A DNA stretch of 5,187 nt, from positions 1 to 5,187 of the forward strand of contig DAOWGR010000168.1 in assembly GCA_030637365.1 (NCBI GenBank), in the 5' to 3' direction. Origin of the DNA: Elusimicrobiota bacterium. Its GTDB lineage: Bacteria; Elusimicrobiota; Elusimicrobia; Elusimicrobiales; UBA9959. Both the position numbers and the translations under genes were made by a program. The notes beneath the pieces were generated by a model. That model was not told where the DNA came from and did no database searches. It saw nothing but the letters and a program-made list of their open reading frames with translations. Below are positions 5,081 to 5,187 of this stretch, piece after piece; position 1 is the stretch's first letter, and every line of letters starts with the position of its first letter.

Positions 5081-5187
5081 CGAAAAGAGAAACAAGAGAC
5101 AACAAGTTAGCAGTCAGAAACAACAAACTACAAAAACGAAACAGCAATGCGGCTAGGCAGAACAAAAAACAAAAACAGTAACTACCC
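5081..5187. repeat. A-rich non-coding tail with weak 7-base periodicity
   Basis: After the holB TAA the sequence is A-rich and C-containing, with few T residues, and has no gene or terminator hairpin before the window ends. Split in sevens from 5081, several units resemble each other (agaaaca twice, agagaca, cgaaaca, cagaaca, aaaaaca), but about half do not fit. It may be a more decayed relative of the heptamer tract behind nrdJ, or simply low-complexity spacer. Confidence 0.3.

Overview
The window is AT-rich bacterial DNA carrying three confidently recognised genes, all on the + strand and all concerned with DNA precursors or replication: a class II (adenosylcobalamin-dependent) ribonucleotide reductase (nrdJ, 733-3222), thymidylate kinase (tmk, 3418-4053) and the DNA polymerase III delta-prime subunit (holB, 4040-5080). 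All three end in TAA, and no in-frame TGA interrupts them, so the standard bacterial code fits. The short AT-rich genes, the purine-rich intergenic spacers with degenerate 7-base repeats, and the tmk-holB pair suggest an uncultured small-genome lineage, with Patescibacteria/CPR (Parcubacteria-like) as my first guess. An Elusimicrobiota- or Omnitrophota-like bacterium is not excluded. This placement is inference; no rRNA or other marker is present.

Layout. Positions 1-433 hold no gene I can support. Three minus-strand fragments in different frames hint at a decayed gene. Positions 434-519 form a perfect 21-bp inverted repeat, each arm of which is itself a small hairpin. A consensus-like promoter (TTGACA at 560) follows, then a leader of about 130 bases with an 11-bp closing helix, a Shine-Dalgarno site and nrdJ. 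Just after nrdJ come a 12-bp inverted repeat spanning its stop codon, eleven tandem degenerate heptamers (3241-3317) and a rho-independent terminator (3347-3385). tmk follows with no Shine-Dalgarno site and a -10-like box only 10 bases before its ATG, which suggests a nearly leaderless transcript. holB overlaps tmk by 14 bases, so the two form one operon. The last 107 bases are A-rich, non-coding and weakly heptad-like.

How the genes fit together. NrdJ reduces ribonucleotides to deoxyribonucleotides, Tmk phosphorylates dTMP to dTDP, and HolB is a fixed subunit of the clamp loader that serves the polymerase using these precursors. nrdJ appears to be its own transcription unit, separated from tmk-holB by a terminator. 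I found no cobalamin riboswitch, NrdR box, mobile-element gene, CRISPR array or RNA gene. I see no new multi-gene system here. The points most worth a second look are the intergenic repeats and the nrdJ leader, plus family-level oddities in the proteins: cysteines missing from the TSCPD-like domain, a eukaryote-type P-loop arginine in Tmk, and an insertion inside the HolB zinc module.
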